Of a stretch of DNA of 64,000 nucleotides, positions 35,772 to 45,600 are shown piece after piece. The position numbers and the translations under genes are program-made. Position 1 is the first letter of the stretch, and every line of letters starts with the position of its first letter. The DNA is taken from positions 3,531,369 to 3,595,368 of the forward strand of contig NZ_CP100445.1 of NCBI RefSeq assembly GCF_024227435.1, read 5' to 3'. Source of the stretch: Natrinema caseinilyticum (GTDB lineage Archaea > Halobacteriota > Halobacteria > Halobacteriales > Natrialbaceae). The notes beneath the pieces are model-generated. The model searched no databases, had not been told where the DNA came from, and was given only the letters and a program-made list of their open reading frames with translations.

Positions 35772-37540
35772 CAGAGGAGCCCCCGAATCAACTCGAGGCT
35801 GTTCTGTGCCCCTTGCAGGAGCTGTCCCATCAGGGCGTCGACGCCGCCGATTTCGGGTGCCAGCCACGGAAGAACCACGAACGGGAACAGCGCCGTCGCG
35901 ATCATGCTTCCGATATTCGTCAGCGCGACGATCATGATCAGCCGAAACAGCGGGACGGCGAACATCGCCTGTATGGCATCGCCGAGCGGCCGCTCGGTGT
36001 CGTCGACGATCTCGTTCAACGTCTGGATGTCGCGGACGTTGACCGGTCGGTATTTGAGTTCGACGTAGCCGGCGAACCAGCCCGGGGCGAGCAGCGGGTT
36101 GATGCTCGTCAACCAGGCCACCGCCCCACCGACGCCCGCGCTGGCCCAGCGCGCGCCGGCCAGGCGCGCCAGCGTGAACGCGAAGATGCCGTTGAACAGG
36201 AACCAGGCGACGAATAGCTTCAGCAGAAACGCGTTCCTGACTCCCGCCATGATCAACAGGAAGAAAAAGGCGAGGAAACCGACCATGATCAGGTAGCCGA
36301 TGATTTTCGCCGGTGAGAAGCGACTGCTCGAGGCAGTGCCGGACAGCGACTCGAGGGACGGAATGTCCCCCGGATTCCGTAGATGCCGCTCGATGCCGGC
36401 TCTGTGTCCGGCTCCGACGACGGCGAGGACGTCGTAGCCCTGTTCCCGGAGTTCGTTGAGGTTGTGTGCGATGTAGGCGTCGCGCTCGTCGATCAGCGCG
36501 TTCGCACCGCGCGGGCTGAACTGGCGAAACTCCTCCATCATGGCGCTGACGACGTCGCCGTCCGTGAGCTCCTCGATGTCGATCTCGTCGATCTCCTCGA
36601 CGTCGCCGCCGAACGCGCCGAGGACGAGCCCGAGCACGGCGCCGACGCTGACGCCGACGCCGAGGCCGGCGAGCGTCCCGGCAGTCCCGCGAATCGCGTA
36701 GGTGCCCGCGTTCTCGAGGGTCGCCGCAGAGAACGGTCCCACGAACGTCCCGGTCGCGACCAGTGTGAGGCCGCCGACGGTGCCGAGGAGGACGCCTGCG
36801 AGGATGCGCATCGAGAACCCGGAGAGGTACCCGTCGGCGTACCCCCCGGTCGACTCGAGAGACGGGAGGAACACGAGGCCGACCACGGCGCCGACGAGGG
36901 CGCCGACCGCGCCGCTACCGACGTATCGTAACGTTGCGGGGCCGACGGAGCCGACCAACAGGAGGTCACCGAAACCGAACAGCGGGGCGAGAAACACGGC
37001 CACGAGGAGGCCGAGGACCATCCCACCGATCGCGCCGAAGGTGAGCCCGATCGTCCGGGGATCGGTGATACCGAGCGCGAGCCCGCCGATCATTTTCAGT
37101 TTCTCGGTGAACGAAAGCCGGCTCCAGAACCGCTGGATCGTCACCTGAATGTCGCGGTCGACCAGGGCGACGCCGCACCCCGTTTCTTCGGCGGCTTCGA
37201 TGCCGGCGCGCATGTCCGCACCGGGCTCGATATCGAACTGCTCGCCCAGCCGCGACTGTACGTACGACAGCATCCAGTAGGCGAGAAACTGAAAGACGGT
37301 GTTGCCCGAGAGGAGATCCTCCGCTTCGATGTCGTCCGGGGTTCCGCCTTGCATCTGGCGGTAGCGTCCTTCGTCGAGTTCGACGGCGACGATATCCGGT
37401 TGCTCGCGCTCGACCGTGTCCCGAACTTCGTTCACGCTCGCTTGCGAGACGTGTGCCGTCCCCAGCACTTCGACAGAGCCGCGGTCGCGATCGGGGGGCG
37501 CTGGTGGCTCCGGCACGTCGGCCTCGCCTGCATCGCTCAT
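35771..37540 (-). CDS. TraB/PrgY family membrane protein
   Basis: 589 residues from ATG 37540. The N-terminal half has the TraB domain with VLGTAHVSQASVNEV, DIVAVELDEGRY and LVDRDIQVTIQRF motifs, and a second conserved part around VLAVVGAGHRAGIERHL near residue 400. Between and after these are long hydrophobic segments, including Gly/Ala/Val-rich helices and four more near the C-terminus. The TraB fold resembles that of Tiki and erythromycin-esterase enzymes, with conserved His and Glu; PrgY limits a peptide pheromone in enterococci. In archaea the function is unknown. Coupling to the M50 protease gene suggests membrane protein or peptide processing. Confidence 0.9.
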   Translation of the reverse strand: MSDAGEADVPEPPAPPDRDRGSVEVLGTAHVSQASVNEVRDTVEREQPDIVAVELDEGRYRQMQGGTPDDIEAEDLLSGNTVFQFLAYWMLSYVQSRLGEQFDIEPGADMRAGIEAAEETGCGVALVDRDIQVTIQRFWSRLSFTEKLKMIGGLALGITDPRTIGLTFGAIGGMVLGLLVAVFLAPLFGFGDLLLVGSVGPATLRYVGSGAVGALVGAVVGLVFLPSLESTGGYADGYLSGFSMRILAGVLLGTVGGLTLVATGTFVGPFSAATLENAGTYAIRGTAGTLAGLGVGVSVGAVLGLVLGAFGGDVEEIDEIDIEELTDGDVVSAMMEEFRQFSPRGANALIDERDAYIAHNLNELREQGYDVLAVVGAGHRAGIERHLRNPGDIPSLESLSGTASSSRFSPAKIIGYLIMVGFLAFFFLLIMAGVRNAFLLKLFVAWFLFNGIFAFTLARLAGARWASAGVGGAVAWLTSINPLLAPGWFAGYVELKYRPVNVRDIQTLNEIVDDTERPLGDAIQAMFAVPLFRLIMIVALTNIGSMIATALFPFVVLPWLAPEIGGVDALMGQLLQGAQNSLELIRGLL

Positions 37541-37774
37541 TACTGCCCTCAACTCGGCGGCGACTTTTACCAGTGTCGGACCGCGAGTGGTGAGGCCTCG
37601 GCCGGGGAGCGCCACGATGGTGATCGAACACGCTGATCCCCTTTCCGCGGCAACGACGGCACGTCTCCGGCCAACGATGGTGCTCGTGTGCTTCCGTGCG
37701 TCGGTGGTGATCGCCCGCTTCTTTTCGACCGGTACGACGGCAAGTCTAATGGCCGGCGTCGGCAGGGGGAGTCG

Positions 37775-38110
37775 GTGCCCGACCTCGTGGAGACGGTGAT
37801 GAGAAACGGGAGACGGTACGGCCGAACCGCGCGAACACGCTCGACGCGGCCCACGGCGGGTACGTGAATGAAGTGGATGGACGAGGTCGAGGCGATGGCC
37901 GCCACGCGGTTTGCAGGGGCGACCTGCGTCACCGCTCGCGTCGACCGGACGAACTTCGACCGATCTCGGTTGGAGAGACATTCCGGACCTGGCCAACTGG
38001 GCCGGAAGCGCCGGTGCCACCACGTGGCTCGTCACACCCGACAGGACGACGAATCCGGCTGCCACCGCGAATCGACGCTGGAATTCGTTCTCGCTGCGTC
38101 GAGTGCCACA
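37775..38110 (+). pseudogene. Decayed acyl-CoA thioesterase (hotdog, YciA-like)
   Basis: Consecutive pieces of an acyl-CoA thioesterase can be read only by changing frame several times: VPDLVETVMRN from 37775, then ETVRPNRANTLDAAHGGYV from 37810, then MKWMDEVEAMAATRFAG and TCVTARVDRTNF from 37868, then RPISVGETFRTW from 37957, and a weaker RQDDESGCHRE near 38040. The order and wording match the hotdog-fold family, whose conserved AHGG, KWMDE and VTARVD motifs are all present. At least three small insertions or deletions are needed, more than sequencing error is likely to give. The end is approximate. Confidence 0.75.
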
Positions 38111-38146
38111 CGGATCGAATCGGTGATTCGGAGACCGAAGCGGTGC

Positions 38147-38374
38147 TCACTCCGTCTCGATATCCGTCGATCCGGGAGCGTGGCCCCTGACGTCTTCGAT
38201 GGCTCCTTCGACCGTTCCGCGTGTTTCGGCGACCGTCGCGCCGACCAGTCCCCCGATCGCCCCACCAGTGCTCGCGGCGTTTCGACTGATCAGTCCCCCG
38301 ATCGCCGCGCCGATGGCCGCGCCCATCGCAGCGTACCGTGCACGGAGCAACATCTGTTTGATTCGTTCTTTCAT
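38147..38374 (-). CDS. Small glycine-zipper membrane protein
   Basis: 75 residues. After a basic N-terminus (MKERIKQMLLRARYA) come two stretches of Gly/Ala small-residue helices (AAMGAAIGAAIGGLISR, TGGAIGGLVGATVA) with GxxxG-like spacing typical of glycine-zipper proteins that pack in membranes. The acidic tail ends ESTDIETE-like. The function is unknown. It faces the thioesterase remnant and follows a short spacer from the HAD gene. Confidence 0.72.
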   Translation of the reverse strand: MKERIKQMLLRARYAAMGAAIGAAIGGLISRNAASTGGAIGGLVGATVAETRGTVEGAIEDVRGHAPGSTDIETE

Positions 38375-38530
38375 GTATCGTCACTCGTGACAGTGGCGGA
38401 TAAATATGACTCTCGAGTACAGTCGATGAGAGACGAATCGAACGGAGAAGCGACGCTCACTGGACGAACGGTCACCGGGGCAGGCTGGAGGACGGTCACC
38501 GGGCGGGATCGACGAACGGTCGCCGACCGA

Positions 38531-39310
38531 TCAGAGAAGCGTCTCGACCGCTGCCAGGGATTCGAGAACGTGGTCGGGTTCGACGTCGCTGGATGCGAGG
38601 GCCGTGCGATCCGAGACGCCGGTGAGGACGAGGGCCGTCTCCATGCCGGCTCGGTTTCCGAGCGCGATATCGGTATCGAGACGGTCGCCGACGACGAGAG
38701 TCTTCCCGGGATCGGTCTCCAGCCTATCCATCGCTGCCGCCGCCGCGACCGCGGACGGTTTGCCGAGGATCGCGTCCGGTTCCCGGCCCGCGACGGCCTC
38801 CATGGCGGCGAGGATCGCACCGGAGCCGGGAATCTCTCCCTCGTCGATCGGAATCGTCGCGTCGGGATCGGTGCCGTAGAAGGGGACGTCACCCTCGAGC
38901 GCCCGCAAGGCCTCCCAGAGCGTTCCGAACGAGAAGTTTTTGTCGAACGACCCGAGGACGACCTCGGCCGCGTCTGGGTCGGCCGTCACCTCGACGGCAG
39001 CGTCTTCGAGGATCGCCTCGAGTCGCTCCCCGCCGACCAGAAAGACTCGCTCCCCGCCGTGGGTCGCTGCGAGGTAGTCGGCGGAAACGGTCGCTGATGT
39101 GAGGACGGTGGTCGGCTCGACGTCGATCCCGTGGGGCGCGAGTTTCTCGCGGTAGTGGTCGCTTCCGCGCGTCGGATTGTTCGAGAAGAGCAAGCGCGAA
39201 CAACCCGCCGCCTCGAGCGCCTGCAGGGCGTCTGTTGCGCCCGGGAGCAACGCTTCGCCCCGGACGATCGTCCCGTCGACGTCGAGGATCACCGCCTCGT
39301 AGTCAGTCAT
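38531..39310 (-). CDS. HAD-superfamily phosphatase (NagD-like, class IIA)
   Basis: 259 residues, the usual length for HAD-IIA. Motif I DVDGTIVRG has the nucleophile and acid aspartates; motif II is FSNNPTRG, the NagD-type serine/asparagine loop; motif III lysine lies in LGKPS; motif IV is VGDRLDTDI. The C2-type cap sits between motifs II and III. The family includes 4-nitrophenylphosphatases, nucleotide phosphatases and phosphoglycolate phosphatases. The substrate is not determined by these motifs. The stop lies about 150 bases from the glycine-zipper gene. Confidence 0.93.
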   Translation of the reverse strand: MTDYEAVILDVDGTIVRGEALLPGATDALQALEAAGCSRLLFSNNPTRGSDHYREKLAPHGIDVEPTTVLTSATVSADYLAATHGGERVFLVGGERLEAILEDAAVEVTADPDAAEVVLGSFDKNFSFGTLWEALRALEGDVPFYGTDPDATIPIDEGEIPGSGAILAAMEAVAGREPDAILGKPSAVAAAAAMDRLETDPGKTLVVGDRLDTDIALGNRAGMETALVLTGVSDRTALASSDVEPDHVLESLAAVETLL

Positions 39311-39426
39311 CGGAAGACTGTACGGCGGGCCGGCGATTGAGTGTTGGGATCGGCGTCGGGCCCGCCGGTGACCCGTGTATCCTCCCCCGGGAAAACTCCA
39401 TACGGCTGTCGACCGTAGGGTGTGAT

Positions 39427-39867
39427 ATGACGCTCGACGTCGAGATTCCCGATCCGCCGGCGCTCCGCGGGCCGCAGGACCCCGGCGATTACGATGCCGT
39501 TTCAGAACCCGATGCGCGAACAGGCGACGACGCTCGACGGCAGGAATTGGCGGGCTTTCTGGACGGCGGCGCCTGGGAGGACGCCTTCGACGATTGGGCC
39601 GCGGACACGTACATGACCGAAGCGGAGTTTCGAGCCGTCCGCGAGCTCGGCCTCCTGGACGAACTCGACTTTTACTGGAACCCGTCGGCGGACGACGTCG
39701 GTTACCTCGTCCCGACGGTTCCCGACGACCGGCTGGAAGGTCGCGACGACATCGACGCCGACGATCTCGAGGAGGAATTAGACGCCCTCGCCCGAACGGT
39801 CAGCGAAGTGCTGGAAACCGACTACATCCACCGCGACGGCGAGGAGTTCGGCTTCACCTGGGAATAG
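39427..39867 (+). CDS. Haloarchaeal protein of unknown function, paralogue 1
   Basis: 146 residues from ATG 39427 (MTLDVEIPDPPALRGPQD). It is very acidic. Motifs shared with the next gene are the opening MTLxVExPxPP, QELAGFLDGGAWEDAFDDW, then a region with ELxLxxxxDFYW and a C-terminal half with ELDALARTVSEVLETDYI. No catalytic motif is recognised; the fold is likely mixed helical. Tandem placement with its paralogue, 90 bases downstream, and similar starts suggest a duplication. Confidence 0.8.
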   Translation: MTLDVEIPDPPALRGPQDPGDYDAVSEPDARTGDDARRQELAGFLDGGAWEDAFDDWAADTYMTEAEFRAVRELGLLDELDFYWNPSADDVGYLVPTVPDDRLEGRDDIDADDLEEELDALARTVSEVLETDYIHRDGEEFGFTWE

Positions 39868-39957
39868 CGGGCGGGCGGCGGCGGACGGCCGGCGCTCGCC
39901 GTCGGTGGCCGCCGCGAGGTGGGAATTCTTATCCGCCGACCCGACTTACGACCGGCC

Positions 39958-40428
39958 ATGACACTCGAGGTCGAACCGCCGGAGCCGCCGGAACTGGAGT
40001 TCGTCGATCCGAACGAATACGAGGACGCGACCATCAGCGCGGACGGGACCGAAGAGATCGACTACCGCCGCGAGGAACTGCAGGCGTTTCTCGAGGAGGG
40101 CGCCTGGGCGGAAGCGTTCGACGAGTGGCGCATCGACACCGATCTCGGGGAGCGCGAGTACGGGATCGCCCGTGATCTGAATCTCTTCGCGGGGTTCGAT
40201 TTCTTCTGGGACGATTTCGCCGACCGCGTCGGCTACCACGCGCCGGGTATCCCGGAGGACTGGCAGGCTCGAGAGTACCACCCCGAACTCGACACCTGGG
40301 GGACGGTCTCCTCGATCAACGCCGAACTGACCGAGTTCGGCCAGATCGTCTCGGTCACGCTCAAGGAGGAGTACGTCGACTGGGAGGCCGAGTACGAACC
40401 GCCGGAGGACCTGCCCGATTTCGACTGA
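39958..40428 (+). CDS. Haloarchaeal protein of unknown function, paralogue 2
   Basis: 156 residues from ATG 39958 (MTLEVEPPEPPELEFVDP). It shares with the preceding protein the start motif, REELQAFLEEGAWAEAFDEW, the DFFW-containing middle (paralogue 1 has DFYW), a VGYHAPGIP (VGYLVPTVP in paralogue 1) stretch and INAELTEFGQIVSVTLKEEY aligned to the other's LARTVSEVLETDY. Identity is moderate, so the copies diverged long ago. Conserved aromatic residues suggest a structured core. Function is unknown. Confidence 0.8.
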   Translation: MTLEVEPPEPPELEFVDPNEYEDATISADGTEEIDYRREELQAFLEEGAWAEAFDEWRIDTDLGEREYGIARDLNLFAGFDFFWDDFADRVGYHAPGIPEDWQAREYHPELDTWGTVSSINAELTEFGQIVSVTLKEEYVDWEAEYEPPEDLPDFD

Positions 40429-40485
40429 TCTGCGCGTGGGCGCCTCGGCGCGTCGGTTCGTGTCTCGAGTCGATGTCCGTCGTCC

Positions 40486-40668
40486 TCATCCGGCCCATTC
40501 GCCCGCGAGATCTCCGGCGATGTTCTCTCGCCAGTGATCGAATCCGTCCTTGCAGTCGGTATTGTCGTGGATGTGATCGATGAACCCGGCGCCCGGCGAC
40601 TCCAGTTCGTCGCCGCAGAACGGACAGGTAACCGGGTCGATCCAGTCTGTCGTCGTGTTCGCAGCCAT
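40486..40668 (-). CDS. Small zinc-binding protein (DUF7501-like)
   Basis: 60 residues. CPFCG (residues 15-19) and a later HIHDNTDC give two pairs of possible metal ligands: Cys15, Cys18, and His/Cys near 32-39, followed by FDHWRENIAGDLAGEWAG. I recognise the pattern of a haloarchaeal family of short zinc proteins (SPGAGFIDHI then WR...GEW) but its function is unknown. A TATA-like CTTATATG (complement of 40695-40702) lies about 30 bases before the start, so the mRNA is probably nearly leaderless. Confidence 0.8.
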   Translation of the reverse strand: MAANTTTDWIDPVTCPFCGDELESPGAGFIDHIHDNTDCKDGFDHWRENIAGDLAGEWAG

Positions 40669-40734
40669 CGGTGGCCGAGTCTATCAGGATCTATCATATA
40701 AGTCCCGCCCGTTAGGATTTATTACAATTAATAT

Positions 40735-40747
40735 GCCATATAATGGC
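40735..40747. promoter_or_regulatory. 13-bp palindrome upstream of MFS gene
   Basis: GCCAT-ATA-ATGGC is a perfect inverted repeat in an AT-rich stretch between the zinc protein gene and the MFS gene, about 110 bases from the MFS start. It overlaps a TATA-like ATATAAT, so it may be an operator. No evidence ties it to a particular regulator. Confidence 0.4.
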
Positions 40748-40855
40748 AACAGAGGGCGGTCAAATGCACGGGAGTGTCGACCGTCCGTCTCGCGGGAGTG
40801 AAACCGCCGATCGGTAGATACTCGGGGGTCCGGTTTCGAGTCTGCGCGAGAACGT

Positions 40856-42085
40856 ATGTCGGTTCGACGATCGGCCGGACGGTTCGCCGAGTACGACGCG
40901 CTCGTCTTGACGGCCGCGATCTGGTTTCTCGCGAAGTTTCTCCGGTACGCCTTTCCGCCGCTGTTCGATTCGTTTCAGTCGAGCTACGGCGTTTCGGATG
41001 CCGTCCTCGGAACCGCCTTCTCGGGACTCCTGCTCTGTTATGCGGTCATGCAATTTCCATCGGGCGTCCTCGCGGATCGGCTCGGGACGGTGACCGTCAT
41101 CGCGGCCGGTGCCGTCGTCGGAGCCGCCGCGTCGGTCGCGCTTTCGATCGATTCTCCGTTTATCGTCCTCGTCGGCGCGATGCTCGTTATCGGGACCGGG
41201 ACCGGCGCGCACAAGACGGCCGCCGTTCGCCTCCTCGCTCGAGCCTATCCCGAGCGGACGGGGCGGGCCCTCGGATTTCTGGACACGTTCGGGGCCTTCA
41301 GCGGCGTCGTCGCCCCCGCGGCCGTCGTCGGCGTCGCGTCGCTGGCCGTCGGGCCGGTCGCGAGTTGGCGGTTGCTCTTTCTGGTCTCGGGCCTGGTCGG
41401 ACTGGTTCTCGCGGTGACGTTCGTGGTTCGGGTTCCCCGACGGCTCCCGGACGAAACCACCGGAACGGAATCGAACTCGAGCGATCGCGGGACCGGGATC
41501 GCACGGTACGCCTCGCTCTTTCGTGACTGGCGATTCTCGGCGTTCGCTCTGTTGACGGTTCTGTTTTCGTTCATGTACAACGGGCTGGTCGCGTTTGCGC
41601 CGCGGTATCTCACGGTCGAGGCGGGTCTCACGCCGGCGACCGCGAGCGTCCTCTATAGCGGCCTCTTCCTCGCGAGTCTGGTCCAGTTGGTGACCGGCAA
41701 CTTGAGCGACCGGGTGGGACGGCTTCCGATTATCGTCGCGACGCTCGGACTGGCTTCGGTCGCACTGGTCGCGTTCGTGTCGGTCACCGAGACGGGGAAT
41801 TCGATCCTGCTCGGCGGGCTGTTCGTCGCCGTCGGTATCGGCTCGCACGGCTTTCGGCCCGTCAGAAGCGCCTATCTGATGTCCGCGATTCCGGACGATG
41901 TGGCCGCCGGCGGGCTCGGCGCCGTCAGAACGCTGTTGATGGGCGCCGGCGCAATCGCACCCGCGATCGTCGGTACTCTCTCCGAAACCGCGGGCTTCAG
42001 GGTCGCGTTCTGGCTCCTCGCGGCGACCGTCGTCTGTGCCACGGGACTCGGTTGCCTGCTCCTGGTTTTCGGACACCGGGCGTGA
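40856..42085 (+). CDS. Major facilitator superfamily transporter
   Basis: 409 residues with about twelve hydrophobic segments in two halves of six, the usual size. The loop after helix 2 reads GVLADRLGTVTV, a form of the MFS signature GxLaDRxGrr, and the corresponding loop of the second half reads GNLSDRVGRLPI. The protein includes PERTGRALGFLDTFGAFSGV in helix 5, often seen in nitrate/oxalate or sugar/drug families. No substrate-specific motif is evident. The gene is alone on its strand. Confidence 0.9.
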   Translation: MSVRRSAGRFAEYDALVLTAAIWFLAKFLRYAFPPLFDSFQSSYGVSDAVLGTAFSGLLLCYAVMQFPSGVLADRLGTVTVIAAGAVVGAAASVALSIDSPFIVLVGAMLVIGTGTGAHKTAAVRLLARAYPERTGRALGFLDTFGAFSGVVAPAAVVGVASLAVGPVASWRLLFLVSGLVGLVLAVTFVVRVPRRLPDETTGTESNSSDRGTGIARYASLFRDWRFSAFALLTVLFSFMYNGLVAFAPRYLTVEAGLTPATASVLYSGLFLASLVQLVTGNLSDRVGRLPIIVATLGLASVALVAFVSVTETGNSILLGGLFVAVGIGSHGFRPVRSAYLMSAIPDDVAAGGLGAVRTLLMGAGAIAPAIVGTLSETAGFRVAFWLLAATVVCATGLGCLLLVFGHRA

Positions 42086-42340
42086 CTGGCTCACCCGTCG
42101 AGGTCCACCGTGGGGCCCCGCGCAACCGAAACCCCCGCTGATTTCCTCTCGCATCACGCGAACCCGGTTCATCGGATAGGACCGGCTAGACTGAACCCGA
42201 ACTGCAATCCCGCGAGCGCGGCGACGAGTGCTAGCTCTCCCACTGACACGAGTGGTCGCAACACCGTCACTCGCCGCCCTCGACCATCGGTGAACTCCAC
42301 CACGAAAAGAGTTAATGCAGTCATTGTGGAGTGATAACAT

Positions 42341-42472
42341 ATGACTATTGAGGCGCGACGCGAGTACGAGTGCGTGCAGTGTGGCCGGCGGGAGACGGTC
42401 ACAGACGCACTCGTAAGCATCTGCGAGCAGTGCGGGGGTGAGATGCGGAACGTCGAGTTGGTTCGCGGGTAA
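42341..42472 (+). CDS. Rubrerythrin-like-domain microprotein (DUF7129-like)
   Basis: 43 residues from ATG 42341 to TAA 42470-42472. Two Cys pairs, CVQCG at residues 11-15 and CEQCG at 28-32, form a rubredoxin/zinc-ribbon site, followed by GEMRNVELVRG. Haloarchaea have many proteins of this size and layout, often annotated as rubrerythrin-like domain proteins. An AT-rich GAGTTAATG lies 30 bases upstream as a possible promoter. Its role is not known; binding of one metal ion is likely. Confidence 0.8.
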   Translation: MTIEARREYECVQCGRRETVTDALVSICEQCGGEMRNVELVRG

Positions 42473-42680
42473 ACGACCCTGTCCTGCTCCCTCGGCGCTA
42501 CGCGCCTCGGTCCACGAGCGGAGCGTGGGACCGGAGGTCCCTCTCGACTCGAGGCCGATGGCTCCACCTCGGATTACGCTGAACGGACTCGGACGAACGC
42601 CCCGACAGCTTCCGTATCCGTGTGTCAGGGGCCGTCGCAGTACATTCGGCCGCGGTTCGTGAGCCACACCGAGAATCGAA

Positions 42681-45600
42681 TCAGCGTGCGATGAGCACTG
42701 CGACGCCGATCAAAACGAGGCCGACGACTGCTGCGCCGGCCCCGACCGTTTGGCCGCCGGTAAGCGCAACGACGCCGCCAGCGACGATACCCGCCCCACC
42801 ACCGCCGGCGACGACTGCGGACGGGAGCGGCGGCGACGCCATCGCCTCGGCCCGAACGGCCTCGAGTTCCGTTCTGAATCCGTCGATCGCTTCGCTCTGG
42901 GTCTCCCACCGTTCGATTTCGTCGAGGCGCACGTTCGTCGACTCGACCCGTTGGTCGAGCCTCGAGAGGCCGTTCGCGGTCCTCGTCACCCGCTCGCCGA
43001 GTTCGTCCACGGTGGCATCGATCGTCCGAACTTCGTCGAGCGCCTGAACTGCCGACTCGTCCGGACCGTCGGCTTCGGCCAGACGGTCGTATTCCGCTCG
43101 AAGTGATTCGAAGCGGTCGTTCATCGTCGTAACGTCCACTTCGACGGCAGAAACGTCGTCCTCGACGGCCGAAACGTCGCTCTTGACGCCAGAGACATCG
43201 TCCTCGACGGCCACAACGGCATCTTCGAGAGACGCAATCGTGTCCTCGAGCGCCGTCGTGATGGCTTCCGATGCGACGTCGTCGGTTTCCTCGACGGCCG
43301 CCTCGACCGCCTCGAGGTCCGCCGTGATGTTGTCGACGTCGTCACACACCGATGCGACCGTCTCGTCGGTTTCTGCGAGGGATTCGCGTACCTCCTCCAG
43401 GTCGTCGTCCGCAACTGCTTCGCGGTCGAGTCGTTCGACGGTCGATTCGAGCGCCTCGAGGTCAGCCTCGACCGCGTCGGTCGCTGGGAAAACCCGTGTC
43501 TCGAGGTCGGTGACCGAGTCCTCAATTCGCTGCTCGAGACTCGCTTCGAGCGACTGAAGGTCCGAATCGAGGGCTTCCAGGTCCCCGCCGACCGTCTCGA
43601 GGGTGTCCGCGAGTTCGTCGACCCTCTCCGCGCTGGCCGTTCGCGACTCGGCGCCCGCCAGCTGTGCTTCGACGTCGTCGAGTTGCGTTGCAGTATCGCT
43701 CACCGTCTCCTGGACGTCTTCGACAGCAGTCTCGAGGTCGACCAGATCACCCGCTATGGCATCGATCCGGTCGGCACTCACGGCCTCCGTCTCGAGGTCC
43801 CCGATCGCGTCCCGAGCGGTTTCGAGACGCGTTTCGAGCGATTCGGTACGGTCGTCCAGTGCCTCGCGAACGGCGTCGACGTCGTCTGTGACGGCACCGA
43901 TTTCCTCGTCGACGGCGTCGATTTCCGCACCGATCGCGGCGGATTCCTCCTCGATCGTCGATTCGACCGCGTCGACCCGCTCGTCGGTCCGTTCCGTCTC
44001 CGTTTCGAGCCGTTCCGCGAGACCGTCGCTCCGGGTGGCGAGCTCCTCGAGCCGGCCGGTGAACCCGTCGATTCGCGTCCCGGTTCGATCGACGACTCCC
44101 TCGAGGTCTTCGAGTCCGTTCGTGAGCCGTGTGACGGTTTCGTCGACCGCTTCGAGCGCCGTTTCGGTCGCGGCGGCCGATTCGAGTTCCTCGACCGCCG
44201 CCGACAGCGTCGCGAGATCGTCGTCGAGCGCGTCCGTTCGGTCGGAGATAGCCGCAACGTCAGCGGCTAGCTCGTCGAGCCGGTCCGCCAGATCCCCTCG
44301 TCCCTCGGCTGCAACCGTCTCGACGTCCTCGAGTTCCGCGTCGATATCGTCGACGTCCGCTTCCAGTTCCGAGAGCGAGTCCGACAGCGCCGCGAGGTCG
44401 TCGTCGATCGTTTCGACGTCGTCGGTGCTCGCGTGGGTCTCGCTTTCGGCTTCGAGGTCGGCCAGTTCGTCCGCGAACGTCTCGAGTCTGTCGTCCAGTT
44501 GGTCGTCGATCGCCTCCGTCCGCTCTTCGACGTACTCGAGGTCCGAGAAGAGGCTCTCGAGGTCGTCGTGGACCGACTGGATCTCGTCGTCGCGGTTCGC
44601 GAGGCGGTCGAACAGTTGATCGATCGCATCGTCCGTTCGATCGGCGGCCATCGCGTCGGCCGACGGATCGGTGAACTCGAATTCGGTCCCCGTGCCCGTG
44701 CTCCCGTCCCCCGCCGCGCTCGAGTCCATCTCCGCCGTGTGGGTTTCGCCGACGGCCGCCGACCAGGAATCCGCCTCGGAGGCGTCGACGTCGTCCCTGG
44801 CGGCCGCGAGCGCGCCTCTGGCGGCGCTCTCGGCGGGGACGTCCGCGAGTCTGACCCCTCGTACCGAAAACGGGAGGTTGGCCGCATCGAACCGGCCACC
44901 GAAGAGAAACTCGATTCCTTCGACTGCTCCCTCGCCGGCGACCGTGAGCGGGACTGACAGCCCCTGCTGGACGTCTCTCTCGTCGGCCTCGCCTCGGATG
45001 GCCTCGATCAGGTCGGCTATCAGCGCATCGTAGGCCGCTGCGAGGCCGCTCTCGATACCGCCCACCGCGGCCTCGGGATCGAGCGTGAAGCCCTCGAGTA
45101 CCCCGGCGATCTGTGCGGCTTCGTGGCCGGTTTCGCTCGCCGTCCGCTCGATGATCCACTCGCGTCCCGTTCCGATCGAGACGGCTAGCGCCGGCACGCC
45201 GTAGTACGCCAGCGTGGCGCTCGTCGTCTGGGCCTCGAGACAGACGCCGAGACCGGTGTAATTGTCGGCGACGAACTGATCGTAAATGACGGCGAAGCCC
45301 TTGCTAATCGGCGTCGCGTCCAGCCCGCGATTTGCCACGACGGACTCGATCACCTCGCGGCACGCGCTGGTCGACTCCGACCCGGGCGTCGTATAACAGA
45401 GTCGTCCGTCGGTCGACTCACCCAGTACCTCGTCGACGAGAATCTTCAGTGCGGCCGTGGCGGGGGCGTCCGTCGCCGTCTCGAGACGGCCGTTCGCAAA
45501 CAGCAACTGGGGGTCCTCGCCGACTGCATCGGCGGCGGCTCGAGCGACCGTCCCGACGGCGTACGTCGTTCCGTTCGCTCGAACGGTGGCGTCGTCCTCG

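Noticed and set aside
40760-42667. 635-codon minus-strand frame opposite the MFS gene
   Set aside because: Arg/Glu/Gly-rich shadow; the opposite strand has a clear twelve-helix transporter.
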